This document shows positions 1-9,360 of a stretch of 20,339 nucleotides of DNA, in pieces. Made by a program: the position numbers and the translations under genes. Source of the DNA: Dactylosporangium sp. AC04546 (lineage in GTDB: Bacteria > Actinomycetota > Actinomycetes > Mycobacteriales > Micromonosporaceae); the NCBI RefSeq assembly GCF_022095675.1, contig NZ_JAHYSG010000166.1:1-20339 (forward strand). Reading direction: 5' to 3'. The notes under the pieces are model-generated. The model was not told the DNA's origin and ran no database searches. It saw only the letters and a list, made by a program, of their open reading frames with translations. The number at the start of each line of letters is the position of its first letter. The first letter of the stretch is position 1.

Positions 1-1353
1 CGCCGGCCCGTCCTCGCCGGTCTCCCACTCCCGCCGCAGGACCAGCACGGTCGCACTGTCGGCGTGCGCGAAATACACGTCGACCCCGCGCCGCTCCACC
101 TGCTCCGGGCCCGGTCCTCCGGCGGCCGACCAGACCCGGCACCCGAGCGCGTCGAGCCGGGCCCGCCGCATCGGCGTCTCGGCGGCCTCCTCGGTCCCGA
201 GCACCCGCACCCGCGGACTCCCACCGCCCTGTCCGCCGTGTCCGCCCTGCACGGCCGAGCCGCCCGAACCGCTCCGTTCGCCTGGGCCGTCCAGACCGCT
301 GGGTTCGCCCGAGCCGCCCTGTCCGCTCTGCACGGCCGAGCCGCCCGGCCCGCTCCATTCGCCCGGGCCGCGCCGTTCGCCTGGGCCGCCTGCGCCGCCC
401 TGTTTTGGCGAGCCCTCGCCCGCCCGCACCGCTCGCCGCCGAGCGTGCAGCTCCGCGACCAGCCCGGCGACGTCCTCGGCCCGATACCGCGTGCTCCGCT
501 CCCGGTACGCCTCCAGCTGCTCCGCCAGCTCCACCACGGCAAGCAGGGGCCACCGCAGCCCGGCCCGCTCCAGCCCCTGCCGCACCCGGGCGACGGCGGC
601 CGACACCCCGCTACCGACGTGCACAGCACCACCGAGCAGCACGTCGTCGGCCAGCCCCACCGCCGCCTCGAGCGCGGCGTCCGCACCACCGTCGAGCCCG
701 CGCCCCTCCCCGCCGAGGACGCGGGCGCGGGGCATGACGCGCAGGTCGAGGTCGGGGGCGGTGGCCTCATCCGCGGCCCGGAACGCCCAGACGGCGAGCG
801 CCAGCACGTCGTCCCGGGCTCCGGCCGCCGCGTCGGTGTGCACGAACCCGAGGTCGTGCGGCACCAGAAACCGCACGGTGGCGGTGGCCAGCTCGACCCG
901 CGGCACCGGGTCGGCGGCGGTCGGCCGGTGGACCCGGGCCACGTATCCGGCCCGGAACACCCGCCGCGCCGCGTTGAGCAGCCGAACCCCGATCCGCTCC
1001 TCCAGCGTCGCGTCGGTGAACGCACCGGGCGACCACGCCACAAACTCCGCCGCGGCCTCCTCCGGGGCCGTGTCGCTCGGGCCCCCGCCGCTCTGGTACG
1101 CAAGGACAACGGCGAGGACGTGCCGGCAGGCACCCGACGCCCCGCAGGTGCAGGTGCCCCGATCGAGACCACCGAGCGGCACCTGCGCCACCAGCCCGTC
1201 CGCGAACTCCCCCCGCACGGTCCCGTCCGGGCCGACCTCGATCCGCGGCGGCGCCGCCTCCACGTCACGGGCCGCCCGCTTCACCAGACCTCGGTTGGTC
1301 AGCGCCGCCAACGCGTCCGGCGTCAGCGCCAACAGGTCATCCCGCGTGGTCAC
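1..1353 (-). CDS. SWIM zinc-finger protein, YehQ-like (3' end missing)
   Basis: Last visible gene of the five-gene minus-strand operon. The frame is open from a GTG at 1353 to the window edge with no stop, so 451 codons are present and the C-terminus is missing. A SWIM signature CxCx5CxH lies at residues 68-78 (Cys68, Cys70, Cys76, His78); the family chelates zinc through these residues and binds DNA or protein partners. Roughly residues 310-385 are a Gly/Ser-rich stretch with imperfect repeats around GGSAVQxGxGG, probably a linker, after which ordered sequence resumes (LDALGCRVWSAA, then VDVYFAHADSATVLVLRREW). The start is 9 bp after the VWA stop and is preceded by GAGGTGGGACT, a usable ribosome site. 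Position and family match E. coli YehQ. Molecular role unknown; probably a nucleic-acid- or protein-binding subunit working with the upstream AAA/VWA proteins. Confidence 0.85.
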   Translation of the reverse strand, partial: MTTRDDLLALTPDALAALTNRGLVKRAARDVEAAPPRIEVGPDGTVRGEFADGLVAQVPLGGLDRGTCTCGASGACRHVLAVVLAYQSGGGPSDTAPEEAAAEFVAWSPGAFTDATLEERIGVRLLNAARRVFRAGYVARVHRPTAADPVPRVELATATVRFLVPHDLGFVHTDAAAGARDDVLALAVWAFRAADEATAPDLDLRVMPRARVLGGEGRGLDGGADAALEAAVGLADDVLLGGAVHVGSGVSAAVARVRQGLERAGLRWPLLAVVELAEQLEAYRERSTRYRAEDVAGLVAELHARRRAVRAGEGSPKQGGAGGPGERRGPGEWSGPGGSAVQSGQGGSGEPSGLDGPGERSGSGGSAVQGGHGGQGGGSPRVRVLGTEEAAETPMRRARLDALGCRVWSAAGGPGPEQVERRGVDVYFAHADSATVLVLRREWETGEDGPA

Positions 1354-1362
1354 AGTCCCACC

Positions 1363-2490
1363 TCATCCGCCCACCTGCTCGGCCACGAAGGCGGCCAGTT
1401 CGCCCGGGGTCATGGCGCCCACGGCGGCGCCGACGTCGGCCAGGCGCTGGGCCGTGTGGCGGTCGTAGTCCGGAGTGGCCTGCTCGTCCAGCGCCGCCAG
1501 ACACAGCACCTTCGTGCCCTGCTCGACCAGCCCGTGGACCAGGCGCACGAGCCGGCCGGGGTCGCCGCCCTCGTAGAAGTCGCTGATCAGGGCGACGATC
1601 GTGCGGCGGGGCTGCTCGATCAGCTGGGCGCCGAACGCGACCGCGCGGGCGATGTCGGTCCCGCCGCCGAGCTGGACCCGCATCAGCAGCTCCACCGGGT
1701 CGTCGATGTCGCTGGTCAGGTCGACGACGTCGGTGTCGAAGGCGACCAGGTGCGTGCGCACGCCCGGCAGGCCCCACAGGCACGCGGCGGTGACGGCCGA
1801 GTGGATGACCGAGCCGGTCATCGAGCCCGACTGGTCGACGAGCAGGATCACCTGCCAGCGGTCGAGATGGCGGCGGGTGCGGGCGACGAAGTACGGCGTC
1901 TCGACATACACCTTGCGCTCCTGCGGCCGATAGTGCGCGAGGTTCTCCCGCAGGGTCCGCCGGATGTCGAAGTTGCGGGCGACCCGGAACCGGCTGGGGT
2001 TGCGCGACCGGGCCCCGCTGAAGGCCTGCCGCACCTCCGTCGCGAGCCGCTCCATGAGGTCCCGGACGACGGCCTCGACGATCCGCCGGGCGAGCCGCAG
2101 CACCTCGGGATCCATCAGGTGCTTGGTGCGCAGCACCGCCTTGAGCAAGGTCGGGTTCGGCTCGATGCGGGCCAGCACCGTGGGGTCCGTGACCACGTCA
2201 TGGATCTGGTACCGCTCGACGGCGTCGCGCTGCAGCCGCTCCACCGTCTCGCGCGGGAACAGGCGCGTGATGCCGTCAAGCCAGTCGACGGTGGTGACGA
2301 CGGACGGGCCGTCGCCGCCGTGCCGCGAGCGGACGCCGCGGCCGCGCTGGTCCTCGTCTCGCCCGTACAGCCAGTCGAGCGCGGCGTCACGTGCCGCACC
2401 CTCCGCGCCGAGCGCCTGCCCGGCCATCGCGCCCTGCGCGGGCTCACCGAGGACGAGGCGCCACCGTTCGAGCGACGGGTCGGCGGTCAC
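1363..2490 (-). CDS. VWA domain protein, YehP-like (MoxR partner)
   Basis: A 375-residue protein. The C-terminal half is a von Willebrand factor A domain with a complete metal-ion-dependent adhesion site: DQSGSM (Asp219, Ser221, Ser223), the distal Thr278 in GGGTD, and Asp304 in LISDF. The N-terminal 200 residues are alpha-helical and charged, without a signal peptide or membrane segment, so the protein is predicted cytoplasmic. The GTG start shares a 4-bp GTGA overlap with the stop of the DUF5682 gene, so translational coupling is likely. VWA proteins encoded beside MoxR-type AAA+ ATPases act as their partner or substrate-recruiting subunit (as in magnesium chelatase, NorQ/NorD and CbbQ/CbbO); that role here is inferred from context. 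In the matching E. coli gene order it corresponds to YehP. Confidence 0.9.
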   Translation of the reverse strand: MTADPSLERWRLVLGEPAQGAMAGQALGAEGAARDAALDWLYGRDEDQRGRGVRSRHGGDGPSVVTTVDWLDGITRLFPRETVERLQRDAVERYQIHDVVTDPTVLARIEPNPTLLKAVLRTKHLMDPEVLRLARRIVEAVVRDLMERLATEVRQAFSGARSRNPSRFRVARNFDIRRTLRENLAHYRPQERKVYVETPYFVARTRRHLDRWQVILLVDQSGSMTGSVIHSAVTAACLWGLPGVRTHLVAFDTDVVDLTSDIDDPVELLMRVQLGGGTDIARAVAFGAQLIEQPRRTIVALISDFYEGGDPGRLVRLVHGLVEQGTKVLCLAALDEQATPDYDRHTAQRLADVGAAVGAMTPGELAAFVAEQVGG

Positions 2491-4826
2491 AGCAGTCCCT
2501 CCCGGGCCAGGGCCGCGTCGACCCGCGCCTCGAGCGCGGCCGCGGCGGCGATGCGCTGCGGGTCGGCGCCGACCCGCAGCAGAACCCGCCCGGAGACGCC
2601 GGCGTCACCGAGCCCGCGCCGCTCCAGCAGCCGGGTCGCGATCACCTCCCGCTCGCGCGGCGGGAAGTACGCGAACGCCTGCCGCAGCGCCGGCAGCGCC
2701 ACGAGGAAGTCGTCGTCGCCCATCCCCGACACGAGCTCGTCGAGCACGGCAAGCACCCCGTCAGTGTGCAGGACCTCCTCCCGGGCCAGCGCGAACAGCC
2801 CGGCGAGCCAGTCGCCGGCCACCGCCGGCCCGCCGGCGCCGCGCACGGTCCGCTCCGGGTCCGCCGCGCCGGCCACCGACCACGCGAAGCCGAACGCGGC
2901 GCCCCGCAGGTCGGGCGGCGCCTCGCGGTCCGCCGCGATCCGGTCCATGACGGCGAGCGTCGCGTCACGGTCGAGCCCGAGCGTGCGACCCGCGTGGACG
3001 GTCGCGTCCCGCGCGGCGACGAGGGCGTCGATCCGGCCCGGCTCGGCCGGTGCGGCACCGCCGCGCAGCCCCTCGGCGAGCCAGAGCACCCGCTGGTGCG
3101 CGGCGACGACGACGGCCGCGAGCTGGGCGCTGCCCGCGGTGCCGAGCAGCCGGTCGTGGCGCCACAGCGCGAGGACGACGGCGAGGAGCCGGCCGAGCCC
3201 GTCGAGGTGCGCCGCCGCGGCGACGGCCTGGGTGAGGTCGCGCAGGAGCCGCTCGGAGACCTGGGCCGTGCCGCAGAGGGCGGCGTCGAACAGCGCCCCC
3301 GCGAGCCGCTCGGTGTCGCCGCGTCCGCCTGCGAGGCGCTCGGCCAGCACCGCCGCGGCCGCCTCTTCGAGGGTCGCGCCATACCCACCCGCCTCGATGA
3401 GCGCGACCAGCCGGTGCTCGTGGTCGGCGACCGCCCACTCCTCCCCGAGCACGGGATCGATGCCGGTCGCGGGCCCGCGCAGCCGGTCGAAGCCCGGGAC
3501 GCCCAGCACCCGCAGCCGGTGCAGCAGGCGACTGCGACGCAGCCCGTCCTCCGAGGTGAGGGCGATCTCGACGGTACCGCCGGTGCGCGCACCCCGCCGC
3601 CCCGGCCCGTGCGGCTCGGGTCCCCCTGGTGCCAGCCCTTCCCGCTCCAGCTCGGCGACGGCGTGGTGGACGAGCGGCGGCAGCGGCGTGTCCGGGTGCA
3701 GCCGGCCGACGCGGTCGCCGCTGAGCGCTGCCACCATCTCCACGACGACCGGATGGGTGCCGGCCCGCAGCCGCCCGCGGGTGGCCCACGGCAGCGGCTC
3801 GTCGAGCGCGTCGTGGACGAGCGCGGCCGCGAGCCCGTCGAGCACGTCGGTGCGGCCCGGGTGCGGGTGCCCGCGCACGAGCGCCAGCCCGGCGGCCGCG
3901 GCCCGGGCCGCGACGAGGTCGGCCGTGGACGCCCGCTGCCGCCGCTCCCGGAGCCGCCCGACGACGGCCTGCACGAGGTCGTCGGCGGCCGACTGCGGCC
4001 CGGCGTCCCACAGCCGCTGGTAGTACTCCGGCGACGGCATCCCCGACTGGTACCCGTCGAACGCGTCGAGCCGGCGGAACGAGTACGGCACGAGGTAGCT
4101 CCCGCCGGTCGCCCCGTCCGGCAGCGCGGGCACCGCGGGCCATCCGTCGCCGCCGTCGTCGACCCCACCGGTCGGCTGCGCCGTTGCGCCGGCGGTGAGG
4201 CGGATCAGGGCCGGGCGGTGGAAGCCGCCCGTGACCACGACGACCGGCCGGTCTCCGGCGTCGGCGGCGGCCGCGCGGATCCAGCCCGCCATGTACGCCT
4301 CGCGGGTCTCGTCCCGCTCACTCGCCGCGGACTCCCCGCGCAGCAGGTCGAAGTAGGCGGCGAGGCGCTCGGCGAGCCCGTCGGCCGGCTCGATCTCGAA
4401 CAGGTGGTCCCACAGCGTGTCGACGTTGTCGACCGCGAACGCCTCGCACAGCCGGTCGACCACCTCGGCGTAGCGCTCCTCGGCGTCCGCGTATCGGTTC
4501 TCCCGGTCGGCGAGCGCCTCGTGCCACGCCGGCAGGTCGATGAACCGGACCTGCGCGCCCGCGTCGCGGCCGGCCCGCAGCGCCACCCACTCCGGCGAGT
4601 ACGCGCAGAGCGGCGCCCACGAACCGGCGTGCCGCTCGGCGTCGCGGTAGCTGCTGAACACCGCGACCGGCAGCTCGTGGCCGAGCAGCAGCTCGTCGAT
4701 GCGGTCGTTCATGTCGGCCGGTCCCTCGACGAGCACGTGGACCGGCCGCAGGCGGGTGATCGTGCCGGCGACGAGCCGGGCACAGGCCGGGCTGTGGTGC
4801 CGGACCCCGATGAACGTGACGGCCAT
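2487..4826 (-). CDS. DUF5682 family protein, YehM-like
   Basis: A 779-residue cytoplasmic protein that I recognise as DUF5682 (E. coli YehM type) from its N-terminus and its position between the MoxR ATPase and the VWA gene. The first 210 residues carry GVRHHSPAC (His10, His11), VLVEGP (Glu34), REAYMAGW (about 175-182) and GGFHRPA (His203). Spaced His, Glu, Arg-x-x-x-Met and Gly-x-His motifs like these recall the EreA/ChaN/TraB superfamily, so a metal-dependent hydrolase-like N-terminal domain is possible; this is inference. The remaining 500 or more residues are Ala/Leu-rich helical repeats with no motif I can name. ATG start, 6 bp after the ATPase stop; its own stop overlaps the VWA start by 4 bp. 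Activity unknown. Confidence 0.85.
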   Translation of the reverse strand: MAVTFIGVRHHSPACARLVAGTITRLRPVHVLVEGPADMNDRIDELLLGHELPVAVFSSYRDAERHAGSWAPLCAYSPEWVALRAGRDAGAQVRFIDLPAWHEALADRENRYADAEERYAEVVDRLCEAFAVDNVDTLWDHLFEIEPADGLAERLAAYFDLLRGESAASERDETREAYMAGWIRAAAADAGDRPVVVVTGGFHRPALIRLTAGATAQPTGGVDDGGDGWPAVPALPDGATGGSYLVPYSFRRLDAFDGYQSGMPSPEYYQRLWDAGPQSAADDLVQAVVGRLRERRQRASTADLVAARAAAAGLALVRGHPHPGRTDVLDGLAAALVHDALDEPLPWATRGRLRAGTHPVVVEMVAALSGDRVGRLHPDTPLPPLVHHAVAELEREGLAPGGPEPHGPGRRGARTGGTVEIALTSEDGLRRSRLLHRLRVLGVPGFDRLRGPATGIDPVLGEEWAVADHEHRLVALIEAGGYGATLEEAAAAVLAERLAGGRGDTERLAGALFDAALCGTAQVSERLLRDLTQAVAAAAHLDGLGRLLAVVLALWRHDRLLGTAGSAQLAAVVVAAHQRVLWLAEGLRGGAAPAEPGRIDALVAARDATVHAGRTLGLDRDATLAVMDRIAADREAPPDLRGAAFGFAWSVAGAADPERTVRGAGGPAVAGDWLAGLFALAREEVLHTDGVLAVLDELVSGMGDDDFLVALPALRQAFAYFPPREREVIATRLLERRGLGDAGVSGRVLLRVGADPQRIAAAAALEARVDAALAREGLL

Positions 4827-4832
4827 GACGGC

Positions 4833-5936
4833 TCAGCCCGGCAGGTGGCGGCGCGCGGCGTGCAGCGCCTTCCACTGGGCGCCGCTGCGGCCGAGGACCT
4901 GCTGCTCCAGATATCGGCGCAGCTTGGCCAGGTCCTCAGGGCTGTCCTTCGCCGCGGTGCCGGCGAGGCAGGCCACGAAGTCCTCGGCGGTGCCGGGCTC
5001 GCCGCGCAGGAACCACCCGCGCAGCCCGACCGCGTGGGCCACCGAAACGGCCTCGGCGGTGCTCATCACCGAGGAGAGCCGGTCCATCGTGTCGCCCCGC
5101 GCCGACTGCCCGGTGCGCAGCTCCCGGAACGTCGTGACCAGCACCTCGAGCACGTCGAGGCGCGGCGCGGCGGTGACGCCCGAGCGCCGCAGCAGCGCCC
5201 CGGCCTCGGCCTCGACCAGCGCCAGCTCGGTCGCGAAGTCAGCGATCGGGAACACCGTCTCGAAGTTGAACCGCCGCTTGAGCGCGGCGCTCATCTCGTT
5301 GACGCCGCGGTCGCGGGTGTTCGCGGTGGCGATGACGTTGAACCCGTCGCGGGCGAACACCATCGCGCCCGGTCCGGTCAGCTCGGGGATCGCCATGACC
5401 CGGTCGGACAGCGGCGAGAGCAGGCTGTCCTGCACCTCCAGCGGGCAGCGGGTGATCTCCTCGAACCGCACGACCCGGCCCTCGGCCATCCCGCGCAGCA
5501 GCGGCGCCCGCACGAGCGCCCGCTCCGACGGCCCCTCGGCGACGAGCAGGGCGTAATTCCAGGAGTACTTGATCTGGTCCTCGGTCGTCGCCGCGCCGCC
5601 CTGGATGGTCAGCGTCGACACGCCGCTGACGGCCGCGGCGAGCAGCTCCGACAGCAGCGACTTGGCGGTGCCCGGCTCGCCGACGAGCATCAGCCCCCGG
5701 CTCGTCGCGAGCGCCACGAGCGCCCGGTCGATGAGCGACGGGTCGCCGACGAACTTCCGGCTCACCCCGAGCTCCGGGTCGCCGACGATGAACCTCCGGG
5801 CCGCGGTCAGGCTGAGCGCCCAGCCGGGCGGCCGGGGCCCGGTGTCGGCCTCGCGCAGGCGGGCGAGCTCGTCGGCGAACCGCACCTCGGCCGGCGGCCG
5901 CTGGACCCCGTCGGTCAGCTCCTCCACGACGCTCAC
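4833..5936 (-). CDS. MoxR-type AAA+ ATPase, YehL-like
   Basis: A 367-residue AAA+ ATPase. Walker A is GEPGTAKS (86-93), Walker B is VVRFEE (about 155-160), sensor 1 is ATANT with Asn206, and the likely arginine finger lies in LKRRF (220-223). Family members form hexameric rings that use ATP to remodel or activate a partner, usually a VWA protein encoded alongside, as here. Start is GTG at 5936: the GTGA overlaps the DUF4132 stop by 4 bp, and the protein begins naturally there (SVVEELTDGVQ). The frame stays open far upstream, but that stretch runs antisense-like through the DUF4132 gene and is not coding. The DUF5682 gene starts 6 bp downstream. Corresponds to E. coli YehL. The substrate remodelled is unknown. 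Confidence 0.92.
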   Translation of the reverse strand: MSVVEELTDGVQRPPAEVRFADELARLREADTGPRPPGWALSLTAARRFIVGDPELGVSRKFVGDPSLIDRALVALATSRGLMLVGEPGTAKSLLSELLAAAVSGVSTLTIQGGAATTEDQIKYSWNYALLVAEGPSERALVRAPLLRGMAEGRVVRFEEITRCPLEVQDSLLSPLSDRVMAIPELTGPGAMVFARDGFNVIATANTRDRGVNEMSAALKRRFNFETVFPIADFATELALVEAEAGALLRRSGVTAAPRLDVLEVLVTTFRELRTGQSARGDTMDRLSSVMSTAEAVSVAHAVGLRGWFLRGEPGTAEDFVACLAGTAAKDSPEDLAKLRRYLEQQVLGRSGAQWKALHAARRHLPG

Positions 5937-8900
5937 TGCACGACCTCCCGCAGGTCCCGGATGATCTCGGACAGGGTGACCGGGTCGAGCCCGTCGAAGC
6001 GGTGCCGATGCTCCCGGCGCCACGCGCTCTCGTCGGCGCCGCGAATGTGCACGCCGCCGAGCTGCTGGTCGGGCATCATCGTGACATCGCCGACGACGAT
6101 GCCGGGCTCCAGGTCGAGCTCCAGGACGGCGCCGCCCGGCAGGTCGCGCTCCATCGAGCCCTGCACGCCGGCGTCCATCGGATCGGCCCGCCGCCAGCCG
6201 CGCCGCTCCAGCCCGATGACCTTCGTCGTCGGGACCTTCATCCCGCTGTACCGGGTGAGCTCCGTCGAGCGCAGCTCCTCCTCGGTCGCGGTGTACGTCT
6301 CGCGGCCGAGCTGCGGGAACGGTTGCAGGATCTCGTAGTCGGCGAACAGCTCCGCCCACCGCGGGACGTTCGCGCCGAGCTGGAGCGGGTGCGCCACCCC
6401 GACCGCCGCGTCGTCGGCGACGGTCACCGTGTCGTCGTCGAGGTCGGCGAGGCTGCGGTCCTCGGCCACGCGCAGGGCCGTGACGACCGCGCCCGCCTCG
6501 TCGTAGGTGGCCCACACGAGGCGCCGCGCGACGTGCCACACGAGCGGGTGCCCGACGATCAGCTCGCGGAACTCGGCGCCGGCCCACCGCCGCTGCCACA
6601 CCATGGCCCGCTCGAACCGGCGGATCTGGTCGCCGGCCACCGTTCGCACGTCCTTCTTCAGCCCCGCGAACCGCCGCTCCGCCGCCGGCGCGAGCTCGGG
6701 GTCGTCCTTCGCGCCGGGCTTCGGCAGCGCCGCACGCCGCTTGCCGTCCTCGTCGGCGACGAACGGCTTGAGCTGCTCGTCGAAGCCGACCACGAACCGG
6801 CGCGGGCCGTAGTCGAGCACGAGCGTGCCGCCGGCCTCCAGCCCGAAGTCCGGCACGAGCCGGTCGGCGAGCTGCTCGGGCGTGAGCCGGAGCCCGGCGG
6901 CGACCTCGGCGATCTTCTCCGCGGCGCGCTCCTTCAGGCCCTTGAACTTCACCTTCTCGGAGATGCCGTGCAGGTGCATCAGCGCCACGTCGGTGCCGAT
7001 CTCGGCGAGCACGTCGAGGCCGGTGACCGCGCGGGCATGCCCGCCCTCGCCGGGCCAGGTGCGGATGATCGGGGCCAGCCGCCGAACGGTGCCGTCGTCG
7101 CCGAGCAGCGCCTGCGCGTCGAGCACCCAGCCCTCCTTCGACGGCGAGCCCGCCAGCTGCCACGCCTCGAACAGCGACCACGCGAACTCCGCGAGCGACG
7201 CCCGGTCGCACGTCTCCCGGAGCACGGCGATCCCCGCGTACGCCTCGCCGATCCGGGACATCGCCAGCATCGTGAGCACGTGCCGGACCGCGTCGGGCGG
7301 CAGCGAGCCGGCGCCGCCGGCCAGCTCGGGCGCGGTGAGCAGCGCCGGGTCGGCCCAGTCGGGCAGCGCGGGGAGCTTCGCCGGCAGCGCCTCGAGCGGG
7401 TCGGCGTCGAGCAGCGCCGCGATGCCGGCCACGGCCTCCGCCCCGTGGTCCTGGGCCGCGGCCTCGACGGCACCGCGGTGCCCGGCCGCCGCGATCGCCC
7501 GCAGGGCGCGCTCGGCCGACCGGCGGGCGACGCCGGGCTTGGTGAGCGCCGCCGGCACCAGCGCGCGGGCCGCCGCCTCCGGGTGCCGCTGCAGCCAGGC
7601 GGCCGCGACGGAGCGGACCGACTTGAGCCGCGCGAACCACTCGGCCATCAGCGCCGCCACCTCGGGCCCGGTGAACGGCAGCAGTGCCTTCGCTCCGTTG
7701 AGCGGGCTGCGCCGCGCCGCGTCGGCGATCATCGGCAGGGCGATCAGCTCGTGGCGGGCGGCGAGCAGACTCAGCCAGTCGTTGGCGTCCCACAGGTCCT
7801 TCGGCCGCCAGCGCGGCAGCAGCGCGCGGACCACCTCGTCCGACCCGCGGACGAACAGCCCGACCTCCTCCCAGGTCGCGGTGCGCCCCACCTCGTACCG
7901 CCGCGCGATGTCGGCCAGGTCGCGGAGGTTGCCGTAGTGCACCGGACGGCGCGACCACGCCTCGCGCTCGCCGGGGGCCCAGTCGACGGCGGGAGCGTCG
8001 GCGCACGCGGGCACGGCGACGACCACCGGCTTCGCCGCCTTGCGCCCGGCCGCCCACGGCGGCGACGCGAGCAGCGGCGGCAGCGCCTCCGCGGGTGCCT
8101 CCCGGGCCGCGGACAGCCGCGCGGCCACCGCGCGGGCCCGCTCCGCCGGCCCGGCGGGCAGCGCCGCCGCGACCTCGTCGACGAGGTCGCGGTGCTTCGC
8201 GATGTGCGCCCGCAGGTAGGTGTTCACGGCCGCCACGGTCGGCCCGGCCGCGAGCAGCCGCATCGCCCGGCGCGGGAACCGGTCGGCGGCTTCGAGCAGG
8301 GCCGCGGCGACATACCGGTCGTCGACCCGCGCCAGCAGCGCCCCGAACGCCTCGTCGGTCGGGATCGCCGCGATCGCGCCGAACACCGCCCGCGACTCGG
8401 CGTCGGTGCCGTAGGTGTCCGCGAGCTCCAGCAGCGCCGGCAGACCGTCGACGCCGAGCCCCTCGGCGAGGGTGTGCACCCGGGTCAGCGACGACTTGAC
8501 CCGGTAGTCCAGGTGACCGTGCTGCGACAGCGCCTTGAACTGGCCGGGCTCGCTGATGGCGCCGACCAGCAACAGCTGGATCCAGTCGCCGTGGACCGCG
8601 CCGTGGGCCGAGACGTCGTGCGTCACCCAGTCCCGCCGCTCCGGTGCGAGGAACGACGCCACGGCCAACTGGTGCGGGCGCAGCGGCAGCTCCCGCGTGG
8701 CGGCCAGGGCGGCGACCGCGGCCGCGTGCTCGTCGTCGGGCGCGGCGGCCATCGCGGTGCGCAGCCGGTGCAGCACGAACGTGGTGCCGTCGATCTCCCA
8801 GCCGGCGGACGGCGTGTTCGCACCGTAGCGCCCCACGTGACCGACGCCCATCGTCTGGACGCGGCCCCGCGGCTGGGGGTGCTTGAGGTCGACGAGCTCG

Positions 8901-9268
8901 ACGGCCGCCCGCACCGCGAACGGCAGCCCGCGCGTGGCGATCCACCCGTCGGCGAACGCGGAGCTGACCGCCGAGCTCCACCGGTCGGACGGGCCGACCA
9001 CGGTGACGGCGACGGCCGCGGCGCCCAGCGGCGTGCTGAGCGGGTCGCCGGCGAGGTGGGCGAGCCCCTCTTCGCGGATGTCGGCGGCCGTGTGCTGCTG
9101 GGTCAGGGCCCGCCGCGACAGGGAGTCGGGGTCGCCGGGCTGGGTGTGCTCCGCCACGACGGCGGCCCAGCCGGACGCCGGACGCCACGACACCGGCAGC
9201 CCACCGCGCCGCGGCACGATGCTGCGCTGCCAGGACCCGGGGGTGACGTAGGTGTCCTCGGTGCTCAC
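5933..9268 (-). CDS. DUF4132 domain protein, YehI/MolR-like
   Basis: First gene of the operon, 1,111 residues. The C-terminal 308 residues (about 804-1111) are a DUF4132 domain, with LVLDYGPRRFVVGFDE, a GHPLVWHVARRLVW helix, DYEILQPFPQLGRETY and a GVHIRG segment. The middle of the protein is a long run of Ala/Leu-rich helical repeats resembling HEAT/ARM repeats. No membrane segment or signal peptide. I chose the GTG at 9268 because AGGAG (minus strand, 9277-9281) sits 8 nt upstream; the frame extends to 9445, but that extension would start upstream of the predicted transcription start. The family includes E. coli YehI (MolR); its biochemical role is not established. The stop overlaps the AAA gene start by 4 bp. 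Probably a large scaffold or substrate receptor for the AAA/VWA pair (inference). Confidence 0.88.
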   Translation of the reverse strand: MSTEDTYVTPGSWQRSIVPRRGGLPVSWRPASGWAAVVAEHTQPGDPDSLSRRALTQQHTAADIREEGLAHLAGDPLSTPLGAAAVAVTVVGPSDRWSSAVSSAFADGWIATRGLPFAVRAAVELVDLKHPQPRGRVQTMGVGHVGRYGANTPSAGWEIDGTTFVLHRLRTAMAAAPDDEHAAAVAALAATRELPLRPHQLAVASFLAPERRDWVTHDVSAHGAVHGDWIQLLLVGAISEPGQFKALSQHGHLDYRVKSSLTRVHTLAEGLGVDGLPALLELADTYGTDAESRAVFGAIAAIPTDEAFGALLARVDDRYVAAALLEAADRFPRRAMRLLAAGPTVAAVNTYLRAHIAKHRDLVDEVAAALPAGPAERARAVAARLSAAREAPAEALPPLLASPPWAAGRKAAKPVVVAVPACADAPAVDWAPGEREAWSRRPVHYGNLRDLADIARRYEVGRTATWEEVGLFVRGSDEVVRALLPRWRPKDLWDANDWLSLLAARHELIALPMIADAARRSPLNGAKALLPFTGPEVAALMAEWFARLKSVRSVAAAWLQRHPEAAARALVPAALTKPGVARRSAERALRAIAAAGHRGAVEAAAQDHGAEAVAGIAALLDADPLEALPAKLPALPDWADPALLTAPELAGGAGSLPPDAVRHVLTMLAMSRIGEAYAGIAVLRETCDRASLAEFAWSLFEAWQLAGSPSKEGWVLDAQALLGDDGTVRRLAPIIRTWPGEGGHARAVTGLDVLAEIGTDVALMHLHGISEKVKFKGLKERAAEKIAEVAAGLRLTPEQLADRLVPDFGLEAGGTLVLDYGPRRFVVGFDEQLKPFVADEDGKRRAALPKPGAKDDPELAPAAERRFAGLKKDVRTVAGDQIRRFERAMVWQRRWAGAEFRELIVGHPLVWHVARRLVWATYDEAGAVVTALRVAEDRSLADLDDDTVTVADDAAVGVAHPLQLGANVPRWAELFADYEILQPFPQLGRETYTATEEELRSTELTRYSGMKVPTTKVIGLERRGWRRADPMDAGVQGSMERDLPGGAVLELDLEPGIVVGDVTMMPDQQLGGVHIRGADESAWRREHRHRFDGLDPVTLSEIIRDLREVVQ

Positions 9269-9275
9269 GGTGCTG

Positions 9276-9283
9276 TCTCCTCT
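9276..9283 (-). promoter_or_regulatory. Ribosome binding site of the DUF4132 gene
   Basis: Reads AGAGGAGA on the minus strand. Its AGGAG core ends 8 nt before the GTG at 9268, and this decides that start over in-frame upstream codons. Confidence 0.75.
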
Positions 9284-9360
9284 TCCGGGTCCGCTGGGGC
9301 AGCTGATGCCGCCGGGTCGGGGTGCCGCCTGCGATCGGCCGGTCCATCCCGACGGGCGAC

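Noticed and set aside
64..6338. Very long plus-strand open frames (over 1,300 codons each) opposite the minus-strand operon
   Set aside because: They are Arg/Pro/Ala/Gly-rich, without domains, and arise because GC-rich codon use on the minus strand removes stops on the other. The minus-strand frames carry clear motifs (Walker A/B, MIDAS, SWIM).
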